The notes beneath the pieces are model-generated. The model had not been told where the DNA came from and did not search any database. It saw nothing but the letters and a program-made list of their open reading frames with translations. A program made the translations under genes and the position numbers. Positions 56,550-63,926 of a stretch of DNA of 64,000 nucleotides are shown piece after piece (the stretch's first letter is position 1; each line of letters opens with the position of its first letter). Origin of the DNA: Dawidia soli (GTDB lineage: Bacteria; Bacteroidota; Bacteroidia; Cytophagales; Cyclobacteriaceae); the NCBI RefSeq assembly GCF_018598185.1, contig NZ_JAHESC010000030.1:29526-93525 (forward strand), in the 5' to 3' direction.

Positions 56550-56739
56550 GTGAATAGGGAAATGGAATCGAACTCTCCATGTATACAGTCTATCTTTTCT
56601 GCAGTGAGGTCAACTTCGTCAAATTATGGATGGCTAGCGTATACTGTCACGGATTCCCTCCCGTCGCCATTAGCAGATTTCCACAGACAGGAAGCAATAA
56701 CTGGAAACTGGAAGCCAGCCGACGAGGCATCGCGAAAAC

Positions 56740-57231
56740 TCACCACTCAAACCAGACAATCAATCTGATCTGATTGTCTTCAAGCCCCTTAATTCCCTTA
56801 AATAATTCTATTAGAGAAAACAATTTCGGCCAGTCGCTACCGGCTTCCACGGGAAGCGTTGTCTTCGTAATCTCGTCATAGTAAATGACGGAATATCCAA
56901 AAAATCCAACACGGTGTTTCTGTTCTAACAATCTAATATCCTCAATCTCAGTTTTCACAATACCGGACGCGTTGATCGGAATACCTCTGTCTTTCGCTAA
57001 TGATTGTATCTCAAATTCTTTTCTTATTATCCTTTTTGAGTACCCAAAAAATATCTCCGTCACTCTATCCACCCTGCTTATAACGGCGTCAATACGCATC
57101 CAGGCCAACCATGAATGTTCGTCTCGTTCCTCTTGTGTTAAGTATGGGCTATATTCAATCCAACCTAAGGTTTCTAACGGCATGGAATGGTTGTTTATCC
57201 TTAAAAGTAATCTTTTTTCAGTCCCGCTCAT
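56740..57231 (-). CDS. Unknown accessory protein (cargo block 1)
   Basis: 163 aa; no signal peptide or membrane helix. Its ATG overlaps the stop of the 71-aa gene by 4 nt (ATGA), so the two are coupled. Mixed alpha/beta sequence with aromatic clusters (HSWLAWMRIDAV, VGFFGYSVIYYDEI) and acidic N- and C-terminal parts. Family not recognised. A small, acidic second gene after a short first gene suggests an immunity-type or antitoxin pair, but nothing in the sequence proves that. Confidence 0.65.
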   Translation of the reverse strand: MSGTEKRLLLRINNHSMPLETLGWIEYSPYLTQEERDEHSWLAWMRIDAVISRVDRVTEIFFGYSKRIIRKEFEIQSLAKDRGIPINASGIVKTEIEDIRLLEQKHRVGFFGYSVIYYDEITKTTLPVEAGSDWPKLFSLIELFKGIKGLEDNQIRLIVWFEW

Positions 57232-57443
57232 TGCAGAGCCTTGGCAACCTCCAATTTACCTTCTTTCATCGCCAATTTCTTCATATTCGGGTCCATAGAC
57301 CCCTTCCTCACCTGGTTCCGCCCCGTAGACGATTCCGTCCCATCCTCAATTAGCACAATAGGAAATTTAAAGAATTTGTAGGCGAGGTCCTGCATTCTAC
57401 CCGGAAAGAATTGGGATATTTTCGGAAAAAAGATTAGCGCCAT
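57228..57443 (-). CDS. Unknown small protein, first gene of the pair
   Basis: 71 aa from the ATG at 57443 (GTG at 57446 in frame). Hydrophobic N-terminal stretch (ALIFFPKISQFFPG) and a basic C-terminal half (NQVRKGSMDPNMKKLAMKEGKLEVAKALQ in part). It could be the remaining fragment of a longer toxin C-terminus, or a true small gene. AT-rich like its surroundings. Confidence 0.5.
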   Translation of the reverse strand: MALIFFPKISQFFPGRMQDLAYKFFKFPIVLIEDGTESSTGRNQVRKGSMDPNMKKLAMKEGKLEVAKALQ

Positions 57444-57676
57444 CACCCACGATTCAATAATATAGTTATAACAAAAATAGACCGATCTAGTACTCTAAAA
57501 AAATATACCATTCGTGTAGTTTCTCATACCTCCTGGTGTTTTAAGTCTCTAGTAAGGTGACGGGGGCTATGTAATATGATCAGGTGCCAATTGGTTAAAA
57601 TTGTGATTCGCTCACTATCAAGAACAGCGAAAAGTTGAGATACTACCTGACACGCATTTAAAACATTTTACTGAAT

Positions 57677-58585
57677 ATGAAAATCCGAGTCAATACTAAA
57701 CAAATCATGCGGATCAAACTATTTGCCATTTTTACCCTCTTTGCTATAATGGCTTTGCCCATTCACGCGCAAGTAAAGGTTCGCGGGTACTACCGAAAAG
57801 ACGGCACATACGTGCGCCCACATACCCGGTCGCTGCCCAAACAGAGCGCGCATCATACTTACTATGCGCCAACCACTACAGAGCGCACCTCATCCGCAAA
57901 AAGTCGAGTGGCGACGGAAGACGTCGCCGCAGCCGCCAAATCCAGCCTTACCGCCCCAAAGTACAATCGCAATCCTTTTGATCACTACACCTTCTACTCC
58001 CATTCTGGAAAATGCCTAGTTCGTTACTGTAGCGTGCGAACACAAGGAAAAGAATATGGCGATTTAGGATACGTGCTGCAAGAGCAATCTTACATGCCTT
58101 ACTGTGGCAATCATACCTTGAAATGCCTCGCAGCCAGCTGTTCGAATACCGCCGTTCTTGCCCCCGATACATATGGTCGCTATTGTAAATCACATTTACG
58201 CACCTGCTTTCAGCTTGGTTGTACGAAAACCCCTATTCTAAAATCTGTTAAGGAAACCGATTGTATGTCCATCGGCAGATCATATACGGGACATTGTGAA
58301 GACCATGCCCCTGTTTGTGACTTTTCCGGCTGCGCAGAGACAGCATCCATAAGCGTTATCGGATATTCGCGCTTTTGTACCGATCATGCAAACACCTGCC
58401 ATGTGGCCTATTGCCAGCGGGAAGCGATTTCAAAACGTGAAGGGGATTTCGGTTATTACTATAACAGTGTTACCTATACCAACCTATGTTCAGATCACAC
58501 ACCATTATGTGGCAATCCAGGATGTTCAACACTAGCATCGTTCTTGCAAGGCGGATATGATAAATTTTGTATTAAGCACAGGTAA
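57677..58585 (+). CDS. Exported protein with six Cys/His repeats
   Basis: 302 aa (a start at 57707 is also possible). Signal peptide ending LPIHAQ, then the common exported-protein motif VKVRGYYRKDGTYVRPHTRS, a Ser/Thr/Ala-rich linker, and six repeats from residue 113 to the end. Each repeat opens C-x4-C and closes C-x2-H. Lengths are 37, 27, 37, 27, 37 and 25 residues, i.e. three super-repeats of about 64. This spacing is what a structural zinc site (CCCH) per repeat would give. Family not recognised. It lies in AT-rich accessory DNA next to an unknown gene pair. Function unknown; a secreted metal-stabilised or adhesive protein is a guess. Confidence 0.8.
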   Translation: MKIRVNTKQIMRIKLFAIFTLFAIMALPIHAQVKVRGYYRKDGTYVRPHTRSLPKQSAHHTYYAPTTTERTSSAKSRVATEDVAAAAKSSLTAPKYNRNPFDHYTFYSHSGKCLVRYCSVRTQGKEYGDLGYVLQEQSYMPYCGNHTLKCLAASCSNTAVLAPDTYGRYCKSHLRTCFQLGCTKTPILKSVKETDCMSIGRSYTGHCEDHAPVCDFSGCAETASISVIGYSRFCTDHANTCHVAYCQREAISKREGDFGYYYNSVTYTNLCSDHTPLCGNPGCSTLASFLQGGYDKFCIKHR

Positions 58586-58690
58586 ATTTGTAACTGACCG
58601 TGAATCCGCAGAACTTCGCCTGGCCATTCTTCAATATGGGGGTAAGATGACCTTAAATCGAGTCTTCCCTTACCATAACACATTTCAATA

Positions 58691-58726
58691 TTTGCGGACT
58701 TTTAGTGCCTAGAGGAATGGACATCG
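58691..58726 (+). repeat. Partial copy of tRNA-flank sequence (copy C)
   Basis: TTTGCGGACTTTTAG..., then TAGAGGAATGGACATCG, exactly repeated (17 bp) at 59007-59023. It resembles the sequence after the terminator of tRNA-Ser. Confidence 0.6.
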
Positions 58727-58880
58727 GGTCGTGTCGGAATCCAGTGCAGTCCAACGCAGAACAGCGGGAGGCGTAAAGGATTTTTCGGGATTGACTTAAG
58801 TCCTGTTAACGCCTTGACATTTAGGGCATTTAAAATCCGTCACCGATACTAAAAATGCGTAAATTCTGCTTTAAACTGGC
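58727..58880. other. Gene-free spacer, part of the 640-bp gap
   Basis: From 58586 to 59225 there is no convincing gene. This part is AT-mixed DNA between copy C and copy A. A weak similarity continues upstream of copy A and copy B. Confidence 0.6.
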
Positions 58881-58957
58881 TTTTTTCTATTAGCGCCCCG
58901 ATACAACAACTTCAAATCCTCTACCAAAAGGTTCGAGATTTTGCCGGTCCTCCCCGC
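58881..58957. repeat. Diverged direct repeat, left copy (copy A)
   Basis: About 77 bp similar to 63852-63926, with 17 identical bases CCAAAAGGTTCGAGATT (58924-58940) and shared CAAATCC upstream and CCCCGC downstream. It contains a T-loop-like GGTTCGA, but no full tRNA. Directly followed by CATTTAAAAAAGCC and a copy of the tRNA-Ser terminator. Confidence 0.75.
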
Positions 58958-58961
58958 ATTT

Positions 58962-59001
58962 AAAAAAGCCCCGCAAACTTTAACAGTTTGCGGGCTTTTT
59001 T
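58962..59001. terminator. Duplicate of the tRNA-Ser terminator hairpin
   Basis: A-run arm (58962-58979) and AGTTTGCGGGCTTTTTT arm. Similar in sequence and context to 56509-56549; followed by TAGAGGAATGGACATCGAAC, as after the tRNA (TAGGGAAATGGAATCGAAC). Confidence 0.7.
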
Positions 59002-59225
59002 GCGAGTAGAGGAATGGACATCGAACCAGTCCAGGTATCATTCGATACAAATGGTTGATTATCATTTGTTTGTCATCAGCCTTTGCATCAAGGACTTAGT
59101 TTTGGAGCAGTTCAAACCAATGATGCCCATCCCACTATTCCGGGAATGATCTGCCCCAGGTACGTATTGAGCTTTATAAGTTTTAAACAACGCGAAAAAA
59201 GGACAATCTTCCCTTTATTTTTCGT

Positions 59226-59936
59226 ATGTGGTCAGCTGATCAAATCAATCTATATAAATCTCTTTTCCGAGGCCGCGACGACGTCTTTGCCGTACGCTGG
59301 GAAAAGAGTGGGAAGAGTGGATATATGCCTGCTTACCGATTCGATCCCTACCGGTACAGATTACATCAAATGCACGGGGGTACCTTCCAGAATTATACTG
59401 AGAAGGATTATATTCCGTACGATAGCCACCAGGTGATTAAACATCTTGAAGGTGGTCATTTAGCTGGAATCTATCCCTTACTACAAGATAACACATCTTG
59501 GTTCATAGCAGCCGATTTTGATAAAGAATCATGGGTTGCTGATTGTCGAAAATTCATTCAAGTTTGTCATAGCAGGAATATACCCGCATATTTAGAACGA
59601 TCGCGGTCGGGTAACGGTGGTCATGTTTGGATGTTCTTTGAGGTAAATTATCCAGCGTACAAAAGTAGACGCATTATATCCAAACTATTGGAATTGGCGG
59701 GAGTGTTTTCTGTTTTTGATAAAGAATCCAGCTTCGACCGCCTATTTCCCAATCAAGACTATCTGTCAAAGAAAGGCTTCGGTAATTTGATTGCTTTGCC
59801 GCTTTATAAACCAGCACTGGAAGTTTCCAATAGCTGTTTCATTGACGTGGATACATTGAAGCCGATTGCAGATCAATGGAAGTTCTTGAAGTCAATCACG
59901 CGCATTGGATCTAATGTATTAGACGAACTGGACTGA
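59226..59936 (+). CDS. TOTE-type archaeo-eukaryotic primase domain (split by in-frame TGA)
   Basis: 236 aa up to the TGA. Archaeo-eukaryotic primase fold with all three catalytic motifs: the Asp pair in AADFDKE (Asp97, Asp99), SGNGGH (Ser128 to His133), and the third acidic motif FIDVD (Asp207, Asp209). N-terminal part AVRWEKSGKSGYMP and YDSHQVIKHLEGGHLAGIYPLL is also typical of the primase domain in TOTE conflict systems (family recalled from memory). Such domains are usually fused to, or adjacent to, a superfamily-2 helicase; here the helicase follows in the same frame. Likely part of a defence or conflict system acting on nucleic acid. Confidence 0.85.
   Translation: MWSADQINLYKSLFRGRDDVFAVRWEKSGKSGYMPAYRFDPYRYRLHQMHGGTFQNYTEKDYIPYDSHQVIKHLEGGHLAGIYPLLQDNTSWFIAADFDKESWVADCRKFIQVCHSRNIPAYLERSRSGNGGHVWMFFEVNYPAYKSRRIISKLLELAGVFSVFDKESSFDRLFPNQDYLSKKGFGNLIALPLYKPALEVSNSCFIDVDTLKPIADQWKFLKSITRIGSNVLDELD
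59934..59936 (+). other. Single in-frame TGA between primase and helicase
   Basis: From 59226 to 62210 the frame is open apart from this one stop. The 35 codons between it and the first possible start (TTG at 60042) read on in the same frame, without any ATG, GTG or TTG, and contain a segment (APSGNLLITLSSKLSINRNAV) that looks like a genuine helicase/primase linker. Confidence 0.85.
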
Positions 59937-60041
59937 TCGCTGGCAAGCGTCGGAGAAACTGGGATTCAGGCTCCATCCGGAAATCTACTCATTACGCTAA
60001 GCAGTAAACTATCCATTAATCGAAATGCGGTCAATTCGAAA

Positions 60042-62210
60042 TTGATTGAGTATCTTAAAGAAGAGCTGAGCTTTACCAACAGCGAGTTTCTTGTAAAAAA
60101 GAAAATAGGAAAGAATACATGGGGAACTCAGCGCTATTTCAAATTGATTGAAGAACACGAGAATACGCTCGCGGTGCCCCGAGGCTTCATTGGAAAACTG
60201 CTACGATTTTGTAAGGAAAATGAATTCACCTACGAGTTCAAGGATGAGCGTATAAAATTAGAATGCGCCGCGTTTACTTCGACCATTCAGCTACGCGATC
60301 ATCAAAGGGTTGCCATTGAAGCTACTCAAAGGAAGGACTTAGGTGTTATCGTGGCGCCGCCCGGGCCTGGTAAGACAATCATAGGCTTGTCCATTGTCGT
60401 TGAGAAACAGCAGCCGGCACTGATTATTGTGCATCGGAAGCAACTTGCAGAACAATGGATGGACAGAATTGAGACATTTCTTGGAATACCCAGGAAGGAT
60501 ATCGGAAAAATCAGCAATGGTAAAGTGAGGCCGGGAAAACAGATCACGGTAGTATTAATTCGAAGTTTACGCAAAGCCCTAGAACGCGGAGATCAGGAGA
60601 ATGCGACTAACTCGTTTGGCACCATATTAGTCGACGAGTGTCACCACACACCAGCGGAAACATTCCGTAGCACAATTGAGCGTCTAAATACATATTATCT
60701 GTATGGATTTACAGCCACTCCCTTCAGAAAACACAACGATGAAAAGATTATTTTCACTCATGTCGGTGAAGTTATCGCCGAAATCAAACAAAAGGATATT
60801 GAAACGCACTTAACGACACGCATCGCAATTAGAGACACAGATTTTGAGGTTCCATTTAACGCGAAGATGGATAATTTTGAGGTACTGTCGCGTATGTTGG
60901 TTCATGACTCTGCCAGAAACAAGTTGATCTTTAATGATGTCACCGGAGAGTTGAACGCAGGCAAGCGCGTAGTTATTTTAACGGAAAGAAAAGACCACAT
61001 CAGTTCTCTCAATCAATATCTTAAGCAATTTTATGAAACAGTTACGCTAAGTGGTGACGACTCTGAAGCCAGCAGGAATGCTAAATGGAAAATTCTTCAA
61101 GAAGGAAATTATCAAGCATTGATCACAACCGGGCAATATTTTGGAGAGGGTAGTGATTTGACGAATGCGCACAGCATCTTCCTTGTATACCCATTTTCGT
61201 TTGAAGGTAAATTAATTCAATACATAGGTCGGGTGCAACGATCATCAATTGATCCGGTTATTTACGATTATCGTGATTATAAGATTGACTACCTCGAAAA
61301 GCTATTTCAGAAAAGAAATGTGTACTATAAAAGATTTGTCAAAGAAGGCCGCTTATTCAATTTTTATGAGCCGGTCACAACGACCGACAAATCATTCTCT
61401 ATTGATGACCAAGTCCAGGTTCCAATCGAGCAGTTGGAATTTAAGTTTGGGATAGTCGTGTTCAAATATCAGTTGGATCAGATTAATAAGGAGTTGGTAT
61501 TTGAGATTCCGAATATGCACATACGACCAGAGTTTGAAGTGCTAAAACCATATTTTGCCAAACTACTTAAATCTGCCAATATCGGTGCAACAATAAAAAT
61601 CAGCGTCGATAATGGAAAACTTATTTATAACTATGCCTCGTCGGATGATCTTGATAGGATCGATCGTGAGATAATAGAAGGCGTTCGCTTTCAATTTTTA
61701 TCGGAGAATATTTTAAAGCGGCATCCGGAGACTCGTCAGCCTAACCTTTTGGATATTCAACAAGTTCAGAACAGCAGGCTTGATTCACAAACGTTGTACA
61801 ATTCGCCCGACGATTTGCTGAACGAAATTTTGAGTTATAAAAACGTTAAGCACTATCATCAATTGCGTTATCTGGCACAAAAGCATGAAGCCAGTGTCTT
61901 GAAGCTACGTTTTGTGCTGCTTCCATTTTCGTTTGTATTTCTTCTGACAGGCGAGCAACAGTATCATATTATTTGGGAGACATTAGATACGGAGGAAGCC
62001 GCCTATATCTGGCATGTAAACAAGAGTGTATCTATCCTTAGAGATGCATTGAAACAGATCGATGACGCATTGGGAGTAATTAGACAGAAAGGTCGCCAGG
62101 CATTTATTGATGATGCTTCATCGAACTTTAGTCGCGTTCTTCACGATTACTCTGATCCAATAAAAGGCTTCATTTTATGGCGAGATGCGTTGGAGGAACG
62201 TTTAATCTGA
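60042..62210 (+). CDS. DEAH-family SF2 helicase of the primase-helicase pair
   Basis: 722 aa if started at the TTG; the coding sense clearly extends upstream to the TGA at 59934. Walker A APPGPGKT (residues 105-112), DECHH box (198-202), FTATPFR, motif V/VI region TGQYFGEGSDL and QYIGRVQRS, followed by a long C-terminal region (about 430-722) with no domain I recognise. Together with the primase it makes a product of about 994 residues. No restriction nuclease is fused. Probably ATP-dependent unwinding or processing of invading DNA (inference). AT-rich codon use, unlike the host part. Confidence 0.85.
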   Translation: MIEYLKEELSFTNSEFLVKKKIGKNTWGTQRYFKLIEEHENTLAVPRGFIGKLLRFCKENEFTYEFKDERIKLECAAFTSTIQLRDHQRVAIEATQRKDLGVIVAPPGPGKTIIGLSIVVEKQQPALIIVHRKQLAEQWMDRIETFLGIPRKDIGKISNGKVRPGKQITVVLIRSLRKALERGDQENATNSFGTILVDECHHTPAETFRSTIERLNTYYLYGFTATPFRKHNDEKIIFTHVGEVIAEIKQKDIETHLTTRIAIRDTDFEVPFNAKMDNFEVLSRMLVHDSARNKLIFNDVTGELNAGKRVVILTERKDHISSLNQYLKQFYETVTLSGDDSEASRNAKWKILQEGNYQALITTGQYFGEGSDLTNAHSIFLVYPFSFEGKLIQYIGRVQRSSIDPVIYDYRDYKIDYLEKLFQKRNVYYKRFVKEGRLFNFYEPVTTTDKSFSIDDQVQVPIEQLEFKFGIVVFKYQLDQINKELVFEIPNMHIRPEFEVLKPYFAKLLKSANIGATIKISVDNGKLIYNYASSDDLDRIDREIIEGVRFQFLSENILKRHPETRQPNLLDIQQVQNSRLDSQTLYNSPDDLLNEILSYKNVKHYHQLRYLAQKHEASVLKLRFVLLPFSFVFLLTGEQQYHIIWETLDTEEAAYIWHVNKSVSILRDALKQIDDALGVIRQKGRQAFIDDASSNFSRVLHDYSDPIKGFILWRDALEERLI

Positions 62211-62358
62211 GACGCGAAAGGAAGCCGTTCCGTCAAATTTGGCCAATTTGGAGCTTTTTAGGCATCAGAATTGTTTCAAATACCAGTTGGACTTGCCTTT
62301 TGAAATAGTCCAAAACGTATAAGAATGCTCTTTTTTTGCTAATTTGGGACGTTTTCAA

Positions 62359-62748
62359 ATGGAATTGAACGACATCATATCGTCAAAATCACCTAGGGTA
62401 GACAAGTTTGACTATGTTGAACGTATTGGGCCATGGGCTTTTCAATCCTTTTCGAAAAGCAAATGGCACCAGGTATCGGACGATGAAATTATTGAAGGAG
62501 CATTAGTCAATGCTCCGGAAAAAGAGAAGCTGATGCTTTTGAATCTCTACAGTTTGCCTGAGATAGTTCGGGTTTGGAGGTCAAAGGTGTTAATTCAAGA
62601 CGATTGGAGACATAGTAATAATATCTGGATTGCACGTAATATTTTCAAGCAACGTGACCCTGAAAAATTTGTAAGCCTGGCGCTACAAGATTTGGACAGG
62701 CAGCGGCAACGCAATCGTAAATATGAAAGGATTATCTTCCGCAGCTAG
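62359..62748 (+). CDS. Unknown protein, first gene of an AbiE-like cluster
   Basis: 129 aa from the ATG at 62359 (a TTG at 62344 is in frame). No membrane segment. Helical, basic C-terminus (DLDRQRQRNRKYERIIFRS). Overlaps the nucleotidyltransferase gene by 26 nt. In known AbiE systems the gene before the AbiEii toxin encodes the AbiEi antitoxin/repressor. This one is shorter than AbiEi and shows no clear wHTH, so the equivalence is only positional. Confidence 0.7.
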   Translation: MELNDIISSKSPRVDKFDYVERIGPWAFQSFSKSKWHQVSDDEIIEGALVNAPEKEKLMLLNLYSLPEIVRVWRSKVLIQDDWRHSNNIWIARNIFKQRDPEKFVSLALQDLDRQRQRNRKYERIIFRS

Positions 62749-63187
62749 AGGCGTCATTGAGTCCTTTTCATCCTTAGAAGTTCTTAGCGATTACTACTTG
62801 ATTGGCGGCACGAGCCTCGCGTTGCAAATTAATCATCGGCTAAGTGAAGACTTAGATTTTTGCCAGTGGATTCCCAGGTATCATGTAAGCTATGCCATTC
62901 CGCAAGTACAAATCCTGGAGGAACTTAAGAAAAGATTTCACCAAGTGGATGAAAATCGTATTGACTTTCATCAGGTGAATTATGTCATCAGCGACCCACC
63001 TGTTCGAATAACGTTTTATCAGACGGCACTATCGAAACCAATTTTTAAACCAATCCCCCTAATTGGCAATATTTCGATGGCTGACCTCAGTGTTCTCGGT
63101 GGGTCAAAAATGTATGTGATAACCCAGCGTGATGCCCTTCGCGATTATTACGACTTCGAGCAAAACCACTCCCAAAGTGTTGTATGA
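62723..63187 (+). CDS. AbiEii/AbiGii-type nucleotidyltransferase toxin (short)
   Basis: 154 aa. Nucleotidyltransferase signature YLIGGTSLALQINHRLSEDLDFC with GGTS at 28-31 and the Asp pair Asp43/Asp45, and the second motif RDALRDYYDF near the C-terminus. AbiEii toxins block growth by modifying RNA/tRNA in phage defence. Most members continue 50-150 residues past the DYYD motif; here the frame stops 11 residues later, and a downstream open frame overlaps it. The protein may be truncated by a frameshift or may be a short natural variant. Confidence 0.8.
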   Translation: MKGLSSAARGVIESFSSLEVLSDYYLIGGTSLALQINHRLSEDLDFCQWIPRYHVSYAIPQVQILEELKKRFHQVDENRIDFHQVNYVISDPPVRITFYQTALSKPIFKPIPLIGNISMADLSVLGGSKMYVITQRDALRDYYDFEQNHSQSVV

Positions 63188-63671
63188 GCTATTCAATAGG
63201 TTCTCGTTTGACGGCAGCCGATTTAAACTTTCCGACCTTGATAAACTGGAACCACGATATGATATCAGAGCCGAGGACTACACCGATTTTTGTCGTGAAG
63301 TAGCACAACAAATTCATGAATTGTATCCGAGCACTGTAAAAGTGGCGGATAATGTACATTCTATCAGGACAACAGAGCATTTACTTCGTAAAATTCAAAG
63401 TGCAGATAAAATACTTGCCGGCACAATATCAAAGATTATTACCAAGTACCCGTTGACACAGGAAGATGTCGAGATAGTGATTAGCGTAGGTCCTTACGAG
63501 TCGGACTTTGGTATGACTAACGCTACCTTACAATTGTTGAGTGAGATTGAGCTCGAACAAATTTTGCATCGCCGAACCGGATCAATCCGGAACTTGATTT
63601 ATAATTTAAGGGACAGATACTCGATTTCCGGGAAGGACTTTAAACGGCTAAATCTTACTTCAGGTAACTAG
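63177..63671 (+). CDS. Unknown protein overlapping the AbiEii gene
   Basis: 164 aa from the GTG at 63177; the open frame begins at 63129 with GTG and ATG (63132) alternatives, both inside the previous gene's conserved part. Helical, acidic, no membrane segment. It begins VLYELFNRFSFDG and could be the missing C-terminal part of the AbiEii protein in another frame, or a separate third component. No family recognised. Confidence 0.55.
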   Translation: MLYELFNRFSFDGSRFKLSDLDKLEPRYDIRAEDYTDFCREVAQQIHELYPSTVKVADNVHSIRTTEHLLRKIQSADKILAGTISKIITKYPLTQEDVEIVISVGPYESDFGMTNATLQLLSEIELEQILHRRTGSIRNLIYNLRDRYSISGKDFKRLNLTSGN

Positions 63672-63714
63672 ATAATAGCTATTATCCGGCATGACAATTC
63701 AATGCTTCTAATTG

Positions 63715-63748
63715 ATTTGTTTGCACTTTTTAATAAGTGCAGACAAAT
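63715..63748. repeat. 14-bp inverted repeat hairpin
   Basis: Arms ATTTGTTTGCACTT (63715-63728) and AAGTGCAGACAAAT (63735-63748), 13 of 14 pair, 6-nt loop. No T run follows, so not an obvious terminator. In the last gene-free stretch 63672-64000. Confidence 0.6.
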
Positions 63749-63851
63749 GAGATCAAATGCTACTCTTTTCAGCCTGTAACTGATTGAAAGGATGTCCGTT
63801 TGGAAACGCAAGGGCTATAGTGAAAATCCGCCTAAATACCTTTAAGTAACG

Positions 63852-63926
63852 TTTTTTCTGACATTACCCGACGCAACGACCTCAAATCCGCACCAAAAGG
63901 TTCGAGATTCTACCGGCCCGCCCCGC
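63852..63926. repeat. Diverged direct repeat, right copy (copy B)
   Basis: Similar over about 75 bp to copy A at 58881-58957 (17 identical bases at 63893-63909), 4.97 kb away. Together they bracket the primase-helicase and AbiE-like genes. Confidence 0.75.

Noticed and set aside
56535..56773. Small open frames just after tRNA-Ser
   Set aside because: Two overlapping frames of similar length with no family resemblance, in the probable att junction.
58881..58960. Second tRNA gene at copy A
   Set aside because: Only a T-loop-like GGTTCGA and a CCGCA-like end are present. No acceptor, D or anticodon arm can be folded.
59083..59436. 117-aa open frame before the primase
   Set aside because: Overlaps the well-supported primase start in another frame. 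A short stretch looks protein-like, but I could not tie it to any family.
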